Source: Alphaproteobacteria bacterium (GTDB taxonomy: Bacteria; Pseudomonadota; Alphaproteobacteria; Micavibrionales; Micavibrionaceae). Taken from it: DNA of 64,000 nucleotides. Location: the NCBI GenBank assembly GCA_020443295.1, contig JAGRIJ010000049.1:1-64000 (forward strand). The letters are read 5' to 3'. Below, piece after piece: positions 42,879 through 52,650 of this stretch. Each line of letters begins with the position of its first letter. Position 1 is the stretch's first letter. The notes under the pieces are model-generated. The model had not been told where the DNA came from and searched no databases. It was given only the letters and a program-made list of their open reading frames with translations. Position numbers and translations under genes: made by a program.

Positions 42879-42999
42879 AAGGAGAAAGATCGAGGAAGCT
42901 GAGCAACTCAAATGCAAGATACCCGATGAAGCTTATGAGTGGCTTGATAGAACACTCCCGCTGTTTCCTTTGCCGTAGGAGTCATAGGAAAGAATACAC

Positions 43000-43323
43000 A
43001 TGGTTGCTTATCATGGACAAGAACAGATTGAAAAGGCTCTCTCTTTGATAAGAGAGACTTTTGGGCCGTTTCTAAACTCATGTAGTTTTGAGCTACGCGA
43101 AGATGGTCGGTTGTTGTATTTAAGAGTCGATGTTACATCTGATCTAGATAAGTCTAAAAGAGAAACGCTAATGAATTCATTCAAAGATCAAGCGAGCACG
43201 TTTCTCCAATCGCACTTCCTTGATGAAAATGGACAAATGCTAGATTTTGGATGGATGGTGAACATCTACAGTAACGAATGGGCGGTAGATGTCGTGCTTC
43301 CCGAAGTAATCCTAGAAGAATAA
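43000..43323 (+). CDS. Small protein of unknown function
   Basis: The 107-residue protein starts MVAYHGQEQIEKALSLI and has one amphipathic helix and a beta-rich region (CSFELREDGRLLYLRVDV). It has no signal peptide or membrane segment. The ATG follows a weak purine-rich site (AGGAAAG further upstream). Its AT-rich DNA matches that of the preceding small gene, so the two may be one accessory insertion. Confidence 0.5.
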   Translation: MVAYHGQEQIEKALSLIRETFGPFLNSCSFELREDGRLLYLRVDVTSDLDKSKRETLMNSFKDQASTFLQSHFLDENGQMLDFGWMVNIYSNEWAVDVVLPEVILEE

Positions 43324-43560
43324 TTTGCTTACGTCGAACTCCTATTCAGAAATTTGATTAATTCTGATTTGTCAGGAGTTGGGCTCGCGTCCTGGGTTCT
43401 TCCCGTGTCTTGTTCGATTGTTCTCGGATACTCCGGTACTTGGCGCGCCAACACCAAGATCCATTTGCCTTACCTTTCCGCGGAATACCTTCAGGGCAAC
43501 ATCTCGCGTTGCGTCGGAGAGGTAAGGATCAACAGATCGGCCATGGCGGGGCTGAAAATC

Positions 43561-46500
43561 TCACTCAAACAAAATCCGGCGTAAAATCCCCGGCGTCAGG
43601 ACCGACAGCGGGTTTGCGGAAATAACCGGGTCCTCCATCTTGCCCTTGATACTGTAGGTCGCGGCGAACAAACTGCCCGACCCCCCGGTAATGATATCGC
43701 CGACAAGGGGAATTTTGCCGATGATCTCGTTGATCCCCGACAAGGGAATCACCGTTCCGGAAACATCGACGGTCAGTGCAGCATTATCGAATTTGCCGTC
43801 AAACGTCAGCCCAAGCGTATTCCCGGACGTCCGTCCGTCCCTGAGTTCCAGCAGGCTCCCCTTTTTCCGGTAATACCAGTTGAATTCCGTTTCCAGCCGG
43901 CTGAACGCAAGCCCGTCATTCTTCAGAACCTCCATCAGGCCCGGCAGCGACAGGATACTGAACAGCTTGGTCATGGCCGGCGCCTTATCAGCCACGAAAT
44001 CGCGGATTTCCGCCTTCCCTTTGAAGTTACGGTCCCGCACCGTTTTGATCGGCTCGCCCGACACGGTCATTTTCCCGCCCCTCATCCCGTTATAAAGATT
44101 GAATGCCTTCAAAAACGCCCCGGCATCGGTAACCTCCATAAAGAACTTGCGCTTGCCCTCTTTGTCCGGCTTGAACCGCAGATAAATATCGCCCTTGCCG
44201 ACCTTCGCATCCATCTCCAGCTGGTTAAACCGGCCCTCATCGTCGATATCCATATAGAGCTTGGTCTCGCTGAGCGTTTGCTGGTCCGCCGTGCGCATCT
44301 TCGCAGCCGTGACGGAAAGGATGGAAGGCGGATCGGCATAATCCTTCTTCTGCTCCTCCGTATCAAGGAACGGTCTCGCATCAAGGAACGGACCGTCGAA
44401 CAGCATCTTGACCTGCCCGTTCGCATCGATGGTAAAATCCAGCTTGGCATCGGTTTCATCTAGCGTAAAACGCTTGACCTTCCCGCTGCTCAGATATGTA
44501 TCTTTCCCCTTCCCGCTAAATGCCAGAGACGTATCCTCCAGCGTAAAACGCGGAGCGGTCGCTTTGAGATTTTTGATCTCTTTAAGCTCCTCGTTCTTGA
44601 AATAGGCCTTAAACGTTGCCTGCGCTTTTTCCCCGGACGGTTTTTCGTAATCAAACGGATCGATGTAAAAACGGGCCGGGCCGGCATCAACCGAGACGTC
44701 GGCAACGGCCGTTCCGTCATTATACGTTGTATAATCGACCCCCAGAGGCACGGAACCTTCAAGAAACAGATCGAGATTGACCCCCAGCTCCTGCCGCAGG
44801 TTCGGATCGGCGACGATCTTGGCCTTGGCTTTCGATTTATAAGGCCTCCCCTCGGCGCTCATATATTCTTCCCACTCGAAATCGATATCCCGGTTGTGCA
44901 ACTGGGCCTGACCGGAAGCGGACACCTTCTTATCGGCAAGCGCAAACGCCAGCGTCGAACCCGTAAGGTCAAGCTGGCGGACGACATTCGGCAGGACATA
45001 ATCCTTAAGGCTTCCCTTGGCCGTAATGGTCATATCATCCAGCAGGACGGGCTTGCTGGTATCGAAGATCATCCGCAGATCAATATCCGCATCCCCTTTG
45101 ACTTTCTTCACATCGATATTCTTTTTCTTCTGCAGGGAAACCGGTTCGTTCGAAAGATATGCCACGACCTCTTTTAACGGCCCGTGAAACGTGGTGCTGA
45201 TATCGGCCGTTCCTTTGCCCACAGCGACAACTTCGCCCAGAACGACTTTTCCGCCCGTGACAGTTAAATCTCCGATTTTCGCGCTTTCAATCTCGGAGGT
45301 CAGCGTATCGGTCTTGAGATCGAAATGCCCCGTTCCCTTAGCCTGCGTCACAGGAAACAAAGGCGGACGGTAATCCACCGTCAGATTCTCGTAATCAAAA
45401 CCCGCCTCGACCTGATCCACACTGAAATCCCATCCCTCGGCCTGTTTTTCTATTTCAGGGCCTTGGGCAGAGACAGACTCGGGCAACGTTTCTGTTGGCG
45501 CTACCGTCTCTGCGGTTGGAGCGGGCTGCGGATCAGGGACGGGAGCAGAAGGATCATCCGCAACAGCAGGATCCGCCTCTGCAAGACGGATCGCGCGGAT
45601 ATCTGCAGTCGCCCATATATTATGAAATATGCCGTCGGCCATCTTCTGCACGATCCACCGCTCGCTGCTGTCTCCACGCAGAAATTCAGGCCACAGGGGA
45701 TCGATGGACGCGTGCTTGAGCTCATCAATCTTCAGCCGGACCGGGCCATGGATCGACTTGAAATCCTCGTTCACAAGATCGGCCCCGGCCTTCAGGGTCA
45801 CATCATTCAGGGTAATCTGCGCATCCTTTAGCTCAAACTTTCCGGTCGAGCGGACATAAATGGCGCTCAAACTCAAATCCTTGTAGGGGACCGGAGCCTT
45901 GGTCACCTTGGGATGATACAGATGACCGGACTTGGAGAACGCCTTGAAAATAAAATGCTTGGGCTGAAAATCCATCCCGAAAGACGTATGGACCAGCGCA
46001 TTGACCACGAGATCCTGGTCCCGAAGAACGTCAAGGGAAGGCAGCTTTCCGGCCAGAATCATCGTATCCAGATTGCGGATATCCGCCAGCAGGTTAAAGT
46101 TCTTTGATTTACGGTCGTAATGAAGCAGCAACCCGAATGAGGATGGCTGTCCCCGCACAGCCGGTAAATCAATAGTCATATCCGCCTTCAGACCGTTATC
46201 CGCCCGCGACAGAGAAACATCAAAATCCGGCAGGAACCAGGAAAGCCCGATAATATGGTCCTCGACCATCAGCCGCGCCCCCTCGACCTTCAGGCTTTTG
46301 AGCCGCGATAAGGGGTGCCCCTCGGGAGCCTTCTGCTCAGGTTGCGAAAGCGCATCGAGAATCCGGGCGACCACCTCCCCTTGATCGGTATCGTCCCCGG
46401 AACTGGAAAGATCCGCACCCAGCCCGATATCGATCGTATTCTCTTCCGTGCGCGTAATCCTGAGCTGCGGCTGCTTGATAATGATTGTTTTAGGCATGAC

Positions 46501-46851
46501 CCGCCCGTAAACAAGCCCGGCCTTGGAAACCGTCAGTGAGACTTCGCTGACAGATAAAATAACCTTGTTATCCTTGTTCAGGATTTTTCCGCCCTTAAGA
46601 ACCAGATAAACCGCATCCCTGAAATTTGGCCAGAACAGGAAAACCTGATCCATCGCCGCATGATTGCCCGTTTGAGGATCATAAAGCGCGCTCTCGATAT
46701 ATTGTTTCGCGAAACCGATCTCCAGCGGACTCGAGGAAATCCGGATCATGAGCAAAGACCCGGCAACCGCCAGAAAGAAGAACAGCAACAGGCTGACGAT
46801 CAGAATAAAGCGTCCGGCGCGCGAGACGACTTTAAGGCTTTTGCGGACCAC
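43561..46851 (-). CDS. Large AsmA/YhdP-family envelope protein
   Basis: The 1096-residue protein has one N-terminal membrane segment followed by a long, repetitive beta-rich periplasmic region. DUF3971-type sequence and an AsmA-like C-terminal domain fit the YhdP group, which builds a hydrophobic tunnel thought to carry phospholipids to the outer membrane. I start it at GTG 46851, because GGAGAG lies six bases upstream; the frame extends to 46884. A Pro-rich low-complexity segment occurs near residues 440-475. The C-terminus (SVLTPGILRRILF) is typical of this family. Confidence 0.85.
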   Translation of the reverse strand: MVRKSLKVVSRAGRFILIVSLLLFFFLAVAGSLLMIRISSSPLEIGFAKQYIESALYDPQTGNHAAMDQVFLFWPNFRDAVYLVLKGGKILNKDNKVILSVSEVSLTVSKAGLVYGRVMPKTIIIKQPQLRITRTEENTIDIGLGADLSSSGDDTDQGEVVARILDALSQPEQKAPEGHPLSRLKSLKVEGARLMVEDHIIGLSWFLPDFDVSLSRADNGLKADMTIDLPAVRGQPSSFGLLLHYDRKSKNFNLLADIRNLDTMILAGKLPSLDVLRDQDLVVNALVHTSFGMDFQPKHFIFKAFSKSGHLYHPKVTKAPVPYKDLSLSAIYVRSTGKFELKDAQITLNDVTLKAGADLVNEDFKSIHGPVRLKIDELKHASIDPLWPEFLRGDSSERWIVQKMADGIFHNIWATADIRAIRLAEADPAVADDPSAPVPDPQPAPTAETVAPTETLPESVSAQGPEIEKQAEGWDFSVDQVEAGFDYENLTVDYRPPLFPVTQAKGTGHFDLKTDTLTSEIESAKIGDLTVTGGKVVLGEVVAVGKGTADISTTFHGPLKEVVAYLSNEPVSLQKKKNIDVKKVKGDADIDLRMIFDTSKPVLLDDMTITAKGSLKDYVLPNVVRQLDLTGSTLAFALADKKVSASGQAQLHNRDIDFEWEEYMSAEGRPYKSKAKAKIVADPNLRQELGVNLDLFLEGSVPLGVDYTTYNDGTAVADVSVDAGPARFYIDPFDYEKPSGEKAQATFKAYFKNEELKEIKNLKATAPRFTLEDTSLAFSGKGKDTYLSSGKVKRFTLDETDAKLDFTIDANGQVKMLFDGPFLDARPFLDTEEQKKDYADPPSILSVTAAKMRTADQQTLSETKLYMDIDDEGRFNQLEMDAKVGKGDIYLRFKPDKEGKRKFFMEVTDAGAFLKAFNLYNGMRGGKMTVSGEPIKTVRDRNFKGKAEIRDFVADKAPAMTKLFSILSLPGLMEVLKNDGLAFSRLETEFNWYYRKKGSLLELRDGRTSGNTLGLTFDGKFDNAALTVDVSGTVIPLSGINEIIGKIPLVGDIITGGSGSLFAATYSIKGKMEDPVISANPLSVLTPGILRRILFE

Positions 46852-47013
46852 GGGGAGCTCTCCGGCCTGAAGGAACAGAATCAAAAAACTACTATTACAG
46901 GACAGGCGCCGCTTTGACCATGATCATGTAAACGTCTTTCAAGCATAACGTGCTTGAACAAACCGGAGTAAAAAATATATAAAGAAAGAGCCAGAAGACC
47001 ACAGGAGAACGCC

Positions 47014-47493
47014 ATGTCAGAACTTATCCCCGGCAGCCTTGCGCCTGATTTCACCCTTCCGACCGATAACGGCGGGGAAATTACCCTTTCCAGCCTGAGA
47101 GGAAGAAAGATTGTCCTCTTTTTTTATCCCAAGGATGATACGCCCGGATGCACCGCGGAATCATGCGATTTTCGGGACAAGCTGCCTCAATTTGAATCGA
47201 TGAACGTTAAGGTGCTGGGCATTTCGAAATGCAACGTGAAAAAACACGACAGGTTTAAAAGCAAATACGAACTGAATTTTCCGCTGGCGTCCGATGAATT
47301 CGGCAATACCTGCGAAAAATACGGCGTCTGGAAAGAAAAATCCATGTATGGCCGCAAATATATGGGCATCGAACGCTCGACCTTTCTGATCGATGAAAAC
47401 GGCAGGATTGCAGCCCTCTGGCGCAAGGTATCTGTCCCCGGCCATGTCGAGAGCGTCCTTGCCGCCCTGCAGGATCAGGCGGAAGCTGCATAA
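47014..47493 (+). CDS. bcp: Bcp-type thioredoxin-dependent peroxiredoxin
   Basis: The enzyme reduces peroxides with electrons from thioredoxin. The 159-residue protein has the peroxidatic Cys46 in DDTPGCTAESC and Cys51 five residues later, as in E. coli Bcp. Family length is 150-160. AGGAGAACGCC precedes the ATG. A hairpin follows the gene near 47526. It complements the ahpC/ahpD system elsewhere in the window. Confidence 0.95.
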   Translation: MSELIPGSLAPDFTLPTDNGGEITLSSLRGRKIVLFFYPKDDTPGCTAESCDFRDKLPQFESMNVKVLGISKCNVKKHDRFKSKYELNFPLASDEFGNTCEKYGVWKEKSMYGRKYMGIERSTFLIDENGRIAALWRKVSVPGHVESVLAALQDQAEAA

Positions 47494-47525
47494 GCGGCTC
47501 TGCCCCCCGGATAAAGAAAGCAAAA

Positions 47526-47543
47526 CGGGCCATCTCTGGCCCG
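47526..47543 (+). terminator. Hairpin between bcp and the convergent hydrolase
   Basis: CGGGCCA and TGGCCCG pair with a four-base loop between the two convergent genes. No clear T tract follows, so terminator function is uncertain. Confidence 0.4.
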
Positions 47544-47580
47544 CTCGAATAGAATAATTCCTAGCTTTTTACTGAACGGA

Positions 47581-48255
47581 TCAGGCGGCTTCTGAAACCT
47601 TGACCTGAACGGGAACGCCGCCATTGGCCTTGTTCATATGATCGTGAACATGCTCGATCATCAGGTCCGTGCAGTCATGGAAGAAGTGATTGGCGCCGGG
47701 AATAAGGCGGTAATCAATCTTGATCCCCTTCTGCTGGTGCAGTTTGGAAACGAAGTCGGACACAGCCGCTTCCGGCACGACGTCATCCCGCGATCCATGC
47801 AGAACAAGCCCGGAGGTCGGACACGGCGCGAGGAAGCTGAAATCTTCGGTACTGGCCGGGGGAGCAACGGAAATAAACCCTTTGATCTCTGGACGGCGCA
47901 TCAGCAACTGCATGGCAATCCACGCACCGAACGAAAACCCGGCAACCCAGACATAGGGCGCGTTCGGGTTGATCTCCTGCATCCAGTCCAAAGCGGACGC
48001 GGCATCGGAAAGCTCGCCTTCCCCGCGGTCGAACACGCCCTGAGAACGCCCCACACCGCGGAAATTAAACCGCAAGGTGGAAAACCCGCGTGCCACGCAG
48101 GCCTGAAACAGGGAATACGTAATCTTGTTGTTCATCGTTCCGCCATGTTCCGGACTCGGATGCAAGACAAGCGCAAGAGGCGCATTCTTGATCTTGGAGT
48201 GGGAATAACGGCCTTCAAGGCGGCCGGCTGGACCGTTCAGAATGACTTCAGGCAT
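47581..48255 (-). CDS. Alpha/beta-hydrolase-fold protein
   Basis: The 224-residue protein has the fold of small alpha/beta hydrolases. The nucleophile elbow reads WVAGFSFGAWIA (Gly-x-Ser-x-Gly), and later LVLHGSRDDVVPE and GANHFFHD supply the Asp and His. It belongs to a group of predicted hydrolases common in alphaproteobacteria. AGAGGAT precedes the ATG. The substrate is unknown. The upstream 228 bases, before the divergent cysteine desulfurase, include a 7-base inverted repeat (AGCGCTT/AAGCGCT at 48278-48300). Confidence 0.82.
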   Translation of the reverse strand: MPEVILNGPAGRLEGRYSHSKIKNAPLALVLHPSPEHGGTMNNKITYSLFQACVARGFSTLRFNFRGVGRSQGVFDRGEGELSDAASALDWMQEINPNAPYVWVAGFSFGAWIAMQLLMRRPEIKGFISVAPPASTEDFSFLAPCPTSGLVLHGSRDDVVPEAAVSDFVSKLHQQKGIKIDYRLIPGANHFFHDCTDLMIEHVHDHMNKANGGVPVQVKVSEAA

Positions 48256-48486
48256 AAACTATCCTCTTTTCTTTTACAGCGCTTAACTTAATAAAGCGCT
48301 CTGTCCCCGTTCACCAATTGGCCCCGGTCTTAGAAAAACGCGTCAGGCTTCGCGAGATGGTGTTTCCAAAACCGGGTGGAAACCAGTTGATATTTCACCC
48401 GCATTCTATATTAAAGAACAGGAATAAAGTCCACTAATTTATGACAAGTCATTGAAAAATAATGTGGATAAGGCCCTTGTGGATTG

Positions 48487-49626
48487 ATGAAAAAGACCCG
48501 GATTTACCTCGATTATAACGCCAGCGCCCCTCTGCGCCCCTGTGCCAATGCGGCAATGCAGCAGGCTCTGGGCGACGATGCCGAAGCGGCGCTCAACGCC
48601 TCGTCGGTGCATTATTTCGGCCGGGAAGGAAAAAAACGGCTCGAAACCGCACGAGAACAGGTAGCTTCGCTGGTGGGCGCCCCCCCTTCGCAGGTCATAT
48701 TCAATTCCGGGGCCACAGAGGGGAATAATACGGTCATACAGCACTTTTCCCGCACTTATCCACAAAAGCGGCTGCTGGTTTCTTCGATCGAACACCCCAG
48801 CATCCTCCAGGCGGCGCCGCAACTTGAACAGATTCCGGTAAGATCAGATGGCGTGATCGACCTGCAAGTCTTTGAAAAAATGATGACTTCAGGAAACGAA
48901 GTCTCGCTCGTTTCGGTAATGACCGTAAACAATGAAACCGGAGCGATACAAAACGTATCGGAGATTTCATCTATCGCCAGAAAACACGGGGCTTTTATGC
49001 ATACCGATGCCGTGCAGGCCGCCGGAAGAATCCCGCTGAACCTCAGCGAAAGGGGAATCGATTTCCTCACCCTCTCCTCACACAAGATCGGCGGGCCGCA
49101 AGGCGTCGGCGCGCTCATCCTGGGCCTCTGCGGGGAAACGCCCAAGCTTCTCTATGGCGGCGGACAGGAAAAAAGCGCACGCGCAGGAACCGAAAATATA
49201 CTTGGAATCATAGGGTTCGGAGAAGCGGCAAAAGAATCGCTTGAGCGCATGAACCATTATCAGGCCTTGGTGAAATGGCGCGACCGGCTGGAGAACGAAA
49301 TCCTGCAGATCACGCCTACCGCCATCATTCATGCCAAAGACGTCAATCGCGTGGCCAACACCTCCTTTTTCAGCACCCCCGGCCTCTCCTCTGAAACGCT
49401 TCTCATGGCGCTCGATCTCGAAGGCGTGGCGGTCAGCAACGGCTCCGCCTGTTCCAGCGGCCGCGTGGAACCCAGCCATGTGCTCAAAGCCATGGGCATG
49501 GACGATAAAATCGCCTCCTCCGCCTTGCGCGTTTCGCTCGGCTGGGCTACGAAAGAATCCGACATTGATGCGTTTATCGCGGCCTGGAAGAAAGTGACCG
49601 CACGAATAGCCAAAAAGGAAAACTGA
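48487..49626 (+). CDS. Cysteine desulfurase (NifS/IscS family)
   Basis: This PLP enzyme takes sulfur from cysteine for Fe-S clusters and thio-tRNA. The 379-residue protein has LDYNASAPLRP, ATEGNNTVIQ, TDAVQAAGR and the PLP lysine SSHKIGGPQGVG, and SNGSACSSGRVEPSHVL with the active-site cysteine. It uses the ATG at 48487, after a TTG that is in frame. A ferredoxin gene overlaps its stop (TGATG). No iscU, sufBCD or IscR gene is in the window. Confidence 0.93.
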   Translation: MKKTRIYLDYNASAPLRPCANAAMQQALGDDAEAALNASSVHYFGREGKKRLETAREQVASLVGAPPSQVIFNSGATEGNNTVIQHFSRTYPQKRLLVSSIEHPSILQAAPQLEQIPVRSDGVIDLQVFEKMMTSGNEVSLVSVMTVNNETGAIQNVSEISSIARKHGAFMHTDAVQAAGRIPLNLSERGIDFLTLSSHKIGGPQGVGALILGLCGETPKLLYGGGQEKSARAGTENILGIIGFGEAAKESLERMNHYQALVKWRDRLENEILQITPTAIIHAKDVNRVANTSFFSTPGLSSETLLMALDLEGVAVSNGSACSSGRVEPSHVLKAMGMDDKIASSALRVSLGWATKESDIDAFIAAWKKVTARIAKKEN

Positions 49627-49964
49627 TGCCCTCCATCATCGTCATCGAAAAAGACGGAAAAGAGCGGACCATCCCGGCAGAGGAAGGCTGGTCGCTCATG
49701 GAAATCGCGCGCGATGCGGACGTTGTGGAGATCGAGGGCGTCTGCGGCGGCTCGCTCGCCTGCGCGACCTGTCACATGGTCCTGCGCCCCGACTGGTACG
49801 AAAAAGCCGAGGCCGCCGGAAATGAAAGACACGCCGAGGAGGAGGATATGCTCGACCTCGCCCACGATGTCTGCGAAACCTCGCGTCTGGGCTGCCAGAT
49901 CCGCATGAGCAAGGAACTGGACGGCCTCGTCTTTGCCGTCCCCGGCGCGAAACGGGACTGGTAA
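49626..49964 (+). CDS. 2Fe-2S ferredoxin
   Basis: The 112-residue protein has the adrenodoxin-type cluster motif CGGSLACATCHM, and a fourth cysteine at RLGCQIRM. It carries electrons for Fe-S assembly or hydroxylation. AAGGAAAACTG precedes the ATG, which overlaps the cysteine-desulfurase stop, so both are cotranslated. The C-terminal part VFAVPGAKRDW is typical for the ISC-type ferredoxin. Confidence 0.94.
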   Translation: MPSIIVIEKDGKERTIPAEEGWSLMEIARDADVVEIEGVCGGSLACATCHMVLRPDWYEKAEAAGNERHAEEEDMLDLAHDVCETSRLGCQIRMSKELDGLVFAVPGAKRDW

Positions 49965-49976
49965 GGCAGGATAGGC

Positions 49977-50261
49977 ATGATCAAACACATCGTCTTCTTC
50001 ACGGCCAAGGATCCCGAAGATATCGACACGATCTTCACGGCCCTCAAAACGCTTGAAACGATCGAGGGCAACTGGACCGTCAAGGTCAGCAGGAATATGA
50101 AAATCGACAAAATTGCCAATGATATCGACATTGTCGTTTATGGCGAATTTCCGGATGAAGAGGCGCTGCAACGCTATAAGGACGATCCGGTTTACCACAT
50201 GTCCACCCGCACCGTCCGCCCCCTGCGCGATAAGCGTTATGCCGTGGATATTAAAATCTGA
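49977..50261 (+). CDS. Dabb-domain protein (stress-responsive alpha/beta barrel)
   Basis: The 94-residue protein starts MIKHIVFFTAKDPEDIDTI and has the pattern of Dabb proteins, with a conserved HIVFF opening, DIDIVVYGEFPDEEALQRYKDDP and a C-terminal DKRYAVDI. These are small dimeric ferredoxin-fold proteins linked to stress. It lies 12 bases after the ferredoxin gene and is probably part of that operon. Its exact role is unknown. Confidence 0.8.
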   Translation: MIKHIVFFTAKDPEDIDTIFTALKTLETIEGNWTVKVSRNMKIDKIANDIDIVVYGEFPDEEALQRYKDDPVYHMSTRTVRPLRDKRYAVDIKI

Positions 50262-50294
50262 AAATCAGTGCCCCCGCAGCCTTCGGCCACCTCA

Positions 50295-51233
50295 TCAGGA
50301 GGTACTCAGCTTTCGGAAAAACCCCGATGTGAAAGCATCAATCAGATCGCTGAGCCGATCGCCGAATGATGTCACGCGCAGGGCGCGGATTTCTTCGGGA
50401 TCGACCCCTGAGATCATCAGTGTGGGAGAATGAAGGTCAAGACCGGTCGTCTTCAGAATCCGGTCAATCTCCTCGGCGGCGCGCCAATCGTTCTCGCGCG
50501 TGTCCACACGGTGCGCCTCGGTCAAAATCCGCTGAATCTCGCCGATCCCCTCCTCCTGCAAAAGCGCTTTAAAGTAAGCAATCGACAGTTCGTCCCCTTC
50601 AAGCAAGGTCCGCAGGTATCCGACCCTCTGGCTAACAGCCATATAACGGTCGACCGGAAGGCTCTGGTTGGCGAAGGCTTCATGCAGGGCGGCATCTTTA
50701 TAAGCCTCGATACTGCGGCTCAGCATGTCATAGGCCGGTTGCTCGCCGGATCTCAGGTCAAGAGCGGCCTGATACATGGCCCGCGCAACGGCCAGATCGG
50801 CATCGCGCAGCATATGATGATACTCCTGAGAGCTTATCCCCATCACTTCAAAAAGAACCTGGTCATTTTCCTCGTGGCCGAGCAGTTCGAAGCCCGAACG
50901 CACGGGATGCCCCGTGTGATACAGCCCTTTTTGCGCCAAAATATAGGCGCGTTGCAGATGTCCGTGAACGGATTCGCCCTCTGAGGGCGCTTTCCCCGAA
51001 CCTGCGCCTAACTCTTTAGCGCGCGCAAGATGCTCCTGAACGCTTTTATAATTTTTGTAGGAGCTGACCGTTGAATCCGGGGATGACGCAGCCCCTAGGC
51101 CGTGGCCGAAAAAGATGGCCCCGCCATCATCCGAACGATACTGAAAAACCTTGCGATCCCGACCCGTGAGGCTGTGCTCGCCGTGTGAGCCGTAGCGACC
51201 GAGAATAATTCCATAAACACCTGAATTTGGCAC
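50295..51233 (-). CDS. Hypothetical protein (312 aa), soluble
   Basis: The 312-residue protein starts at a GTG with GGGGG upstream. It has a Gly-rich N-terminal region (GIILGRYGSHGEHSLTG) followed by mostly helical, acidic sequence without a signal peptide. I do not recognise a family. It is monocistronic. The DNA upstream toward mnmA is strongly AT-rich (51260-51370), the only such stretch in this part. Confidence 0.6.
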   Translation of the reverse strand: MPNSGVYGIILGRYGSHGEHSLTGRDRKVFQYRSDDGGAIFFGHGLGAASSPDSTVSSYKNYKSVQEHLARAKELGAGSGKAPSEGESVHGHLQRAYILAQKGLYHTGHPVRSGFELLGHEENDQVLFEVMGISSQEYHHMLRDADLAVARAMYQAALDLRSGEQPAYDMLSRSIEAYKDAALHEAFANQSLPVDRYMAVSQRVGYLRTLLEGDELSIAYFKALLQEEGIGEIQRILTEAHRVDTRENDWRAAEEIDRILKTTGLDLHSPTLMISGVDPEEIRALRVTSFGDRLSDLIDAFTSGFFRKLSTS

Positions 51234-51449
51234 GAGCAGCCCCCACAGCCGAAAAAATGCGTAAAAAATGCAAAAACTAACTTTGGAATAATATTATCTA
51301 TTATATGTTAAATATTTGTTCTGTCAAATCATTTTTATGAATAATTTGAGCACCTTAAGACAAAATTAATGCTGACGGCTTGAGCGCCGGAATCGCCCGG
51401 CCAACCTGAAAACTTGCGAAGGGAAATCAAAAACCTTACAGTCCCGGCC

Positions 51450-52595
51450 ATGAAAAACGGCTTGAACAGTCTTGGAATCTCAAAGCCTCCGCAGGATACG
51501 CGCGTTGTCGTCGCCATGTCCGGCGGCGTCGATTCCTCTGTGACGGCGGCCCTGCTGCACGAACAGGGCTACGACGTCGTGGGCGTGACCCTGCAGCTCT
51601 ACGATCACGGCGCAGCCACCGCCGCGGGCGGCGTGGTCAAATCAAAAACCTGCTGTGCCGGGCAGGATATCTATGACGCCGGCCAGGTGGCCGCCAAACG
51701 CGGCTTCCCGCACTACGTGCTGAATTACGAGAGCAATTTCCGCGAATCCGTGATCGATGATTTCGCGGACAGTTACCTGCGCGGCGAAACCCCGATCCCC
51801 TGCGTCCGCTGCAACCAGACCGTCAAATTCCGGGACCTGATGAAGGTCGCGCATGATCTGGGCGCCGATTGCCTCGCCACCGGCCATTACATCAAGCGCG
51901 AAGTCACGCCGGAAGGCCGTGCCGAACTGCACCGCGCCCTAGATCAGGGCAAGGACCAGAGCTATTTCCTTTTTGCCACAACGCAGGACCAGCTGGAGTT
52001 CCTGCGCTTCCCGCTGGGCGGCTGGAGCAAGGACATCACCCGCGAGCACGCGCAGCGCCTCGGCCTCCTCACCGCCGATAAACCGGACTCACAGGATATC
52101 TGCTTCGTCCCGCACGGCGATTACGCCAAGGTGGTCAAGAAAATCCGCCCGCAGGCCGAAAAGCCCGGCGACATCGTGCATACGGACGGGCGCGTGGTCG
52201 GCCGCCATGAAGGAATCATTCATTACACGATCGGCCAGCGCAAAGGGCTGGGCATCGGCGGCGGCGTCAGTGAGAATAACGACCCGCTTTACGTTCTGGC
52301 GCTCGACCCGCAGGCGAACCGCGTCATCGTCGGCCCGAAAGAAGCTTTGGCGCGCACCACGCTGGTCCTTAAGGACTGCAACTGGCTGCTCGAAGACAAA
52401 GAAGCCGGAGAACACAAGATAACCGTCAAGTTCCGCTCCGTCATGGCCCCCGTCCCCGCGAAACTCTCAATATCCGGCGATACGGCGGAAATCACGCTCG
52501 ACCAGCCCCATTACGGCATCTCCCCCGGTCAGGCCGCTGTCTGCTATGAGGGCGACCGCGTTCTCGGCGGCGGCTGGATCACGCTGACAAGATAA
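51450..52595 (+). CDS. mnmA: tRNA-specific 2-thiouridylase MnmA
   Basis: MnmA thiolates U34 in tRNAs for Lys, Glu and Gln. The 381-residue protein starts with [19 protein letters not shown], the PP-loop, and contains [11 protein letters not shown] with the catalytic cysteine, and SQDICFVP with its partner. Sulfur would come from a cysteine desulfurase, and one lies nearby. Its product is the substrate of MnmC-type enzymes encoded at 17-18 kb. I chose ATG 51450, although no good ribosome-binding site precedes it. Confidence 0.96.
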   Translation: MKNGLNSLGISKPPQDTRVVVAMSGGVDSSVTAALLHEQGYDVVGVTLQLYDHGAATAAGGVVKSKTCCAGQDIYDAGQVAAKRGFPHYVLNYESNFRESVIDDFADSYLRGETPIPCVRCNQTVKFRDLMKVAHDLGADCLATGHYIKREVTPEGRAELHRALDQGKDQSYFLFATTQDQLEFLRFPLGGWSKDITREHAQRLGLLTADKPDSQDICFVPHGDYAKVVKKIRPQAEKPGDIVHTDGRVVGRHEGIIHYTIGQRKGLGIGGGVSENNDPLYVLALDPQANRVIVGPKEALARTTLVLKDCNWLLEDKEAGEHKITVKFRSVMAPVPAKLSISGDTAEITLDQPHYGISPGQAAVCYEGDRVLGGGWITLTR

Positions 52596-52603
52596 AAAAA
52601 CAA

Positions 52604-52629
52604 AGGCCCCGGAAAACGGGGCCTCTCTC
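52604..52629 (+). terminator. Terminator after mnmA
   Basis: AGGCCCCG (52604-52611) and CGGGGCCT (52617-52624) pair with a five-base loop, and a T-rich run follows (CTCTCTT). The stem is perfect and strong. Confidence 0.8.
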
Positions 52630-52650
52630 TTCACAACATCAAGGGAAAAA

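Noticed and set aside
42879-42978. Short frame encoding KIEEAEQLKCKIPDEAYEW after the 81-aa gene
   Set aside because: The residues look plausible, but there is no start codon in frame after the AAGGAG. It could be a frameshifted tail of the preceding gene, which I cannot show.
43354-43584. 76-codon frame between a small orphan gene and the YhdP gene
   Set aside because: It has no ribosome-binding site, crosses the YhdP stop and shows no protein-like pattern. I treat 43324-43560 as intergenic DNA with nothing I can name.
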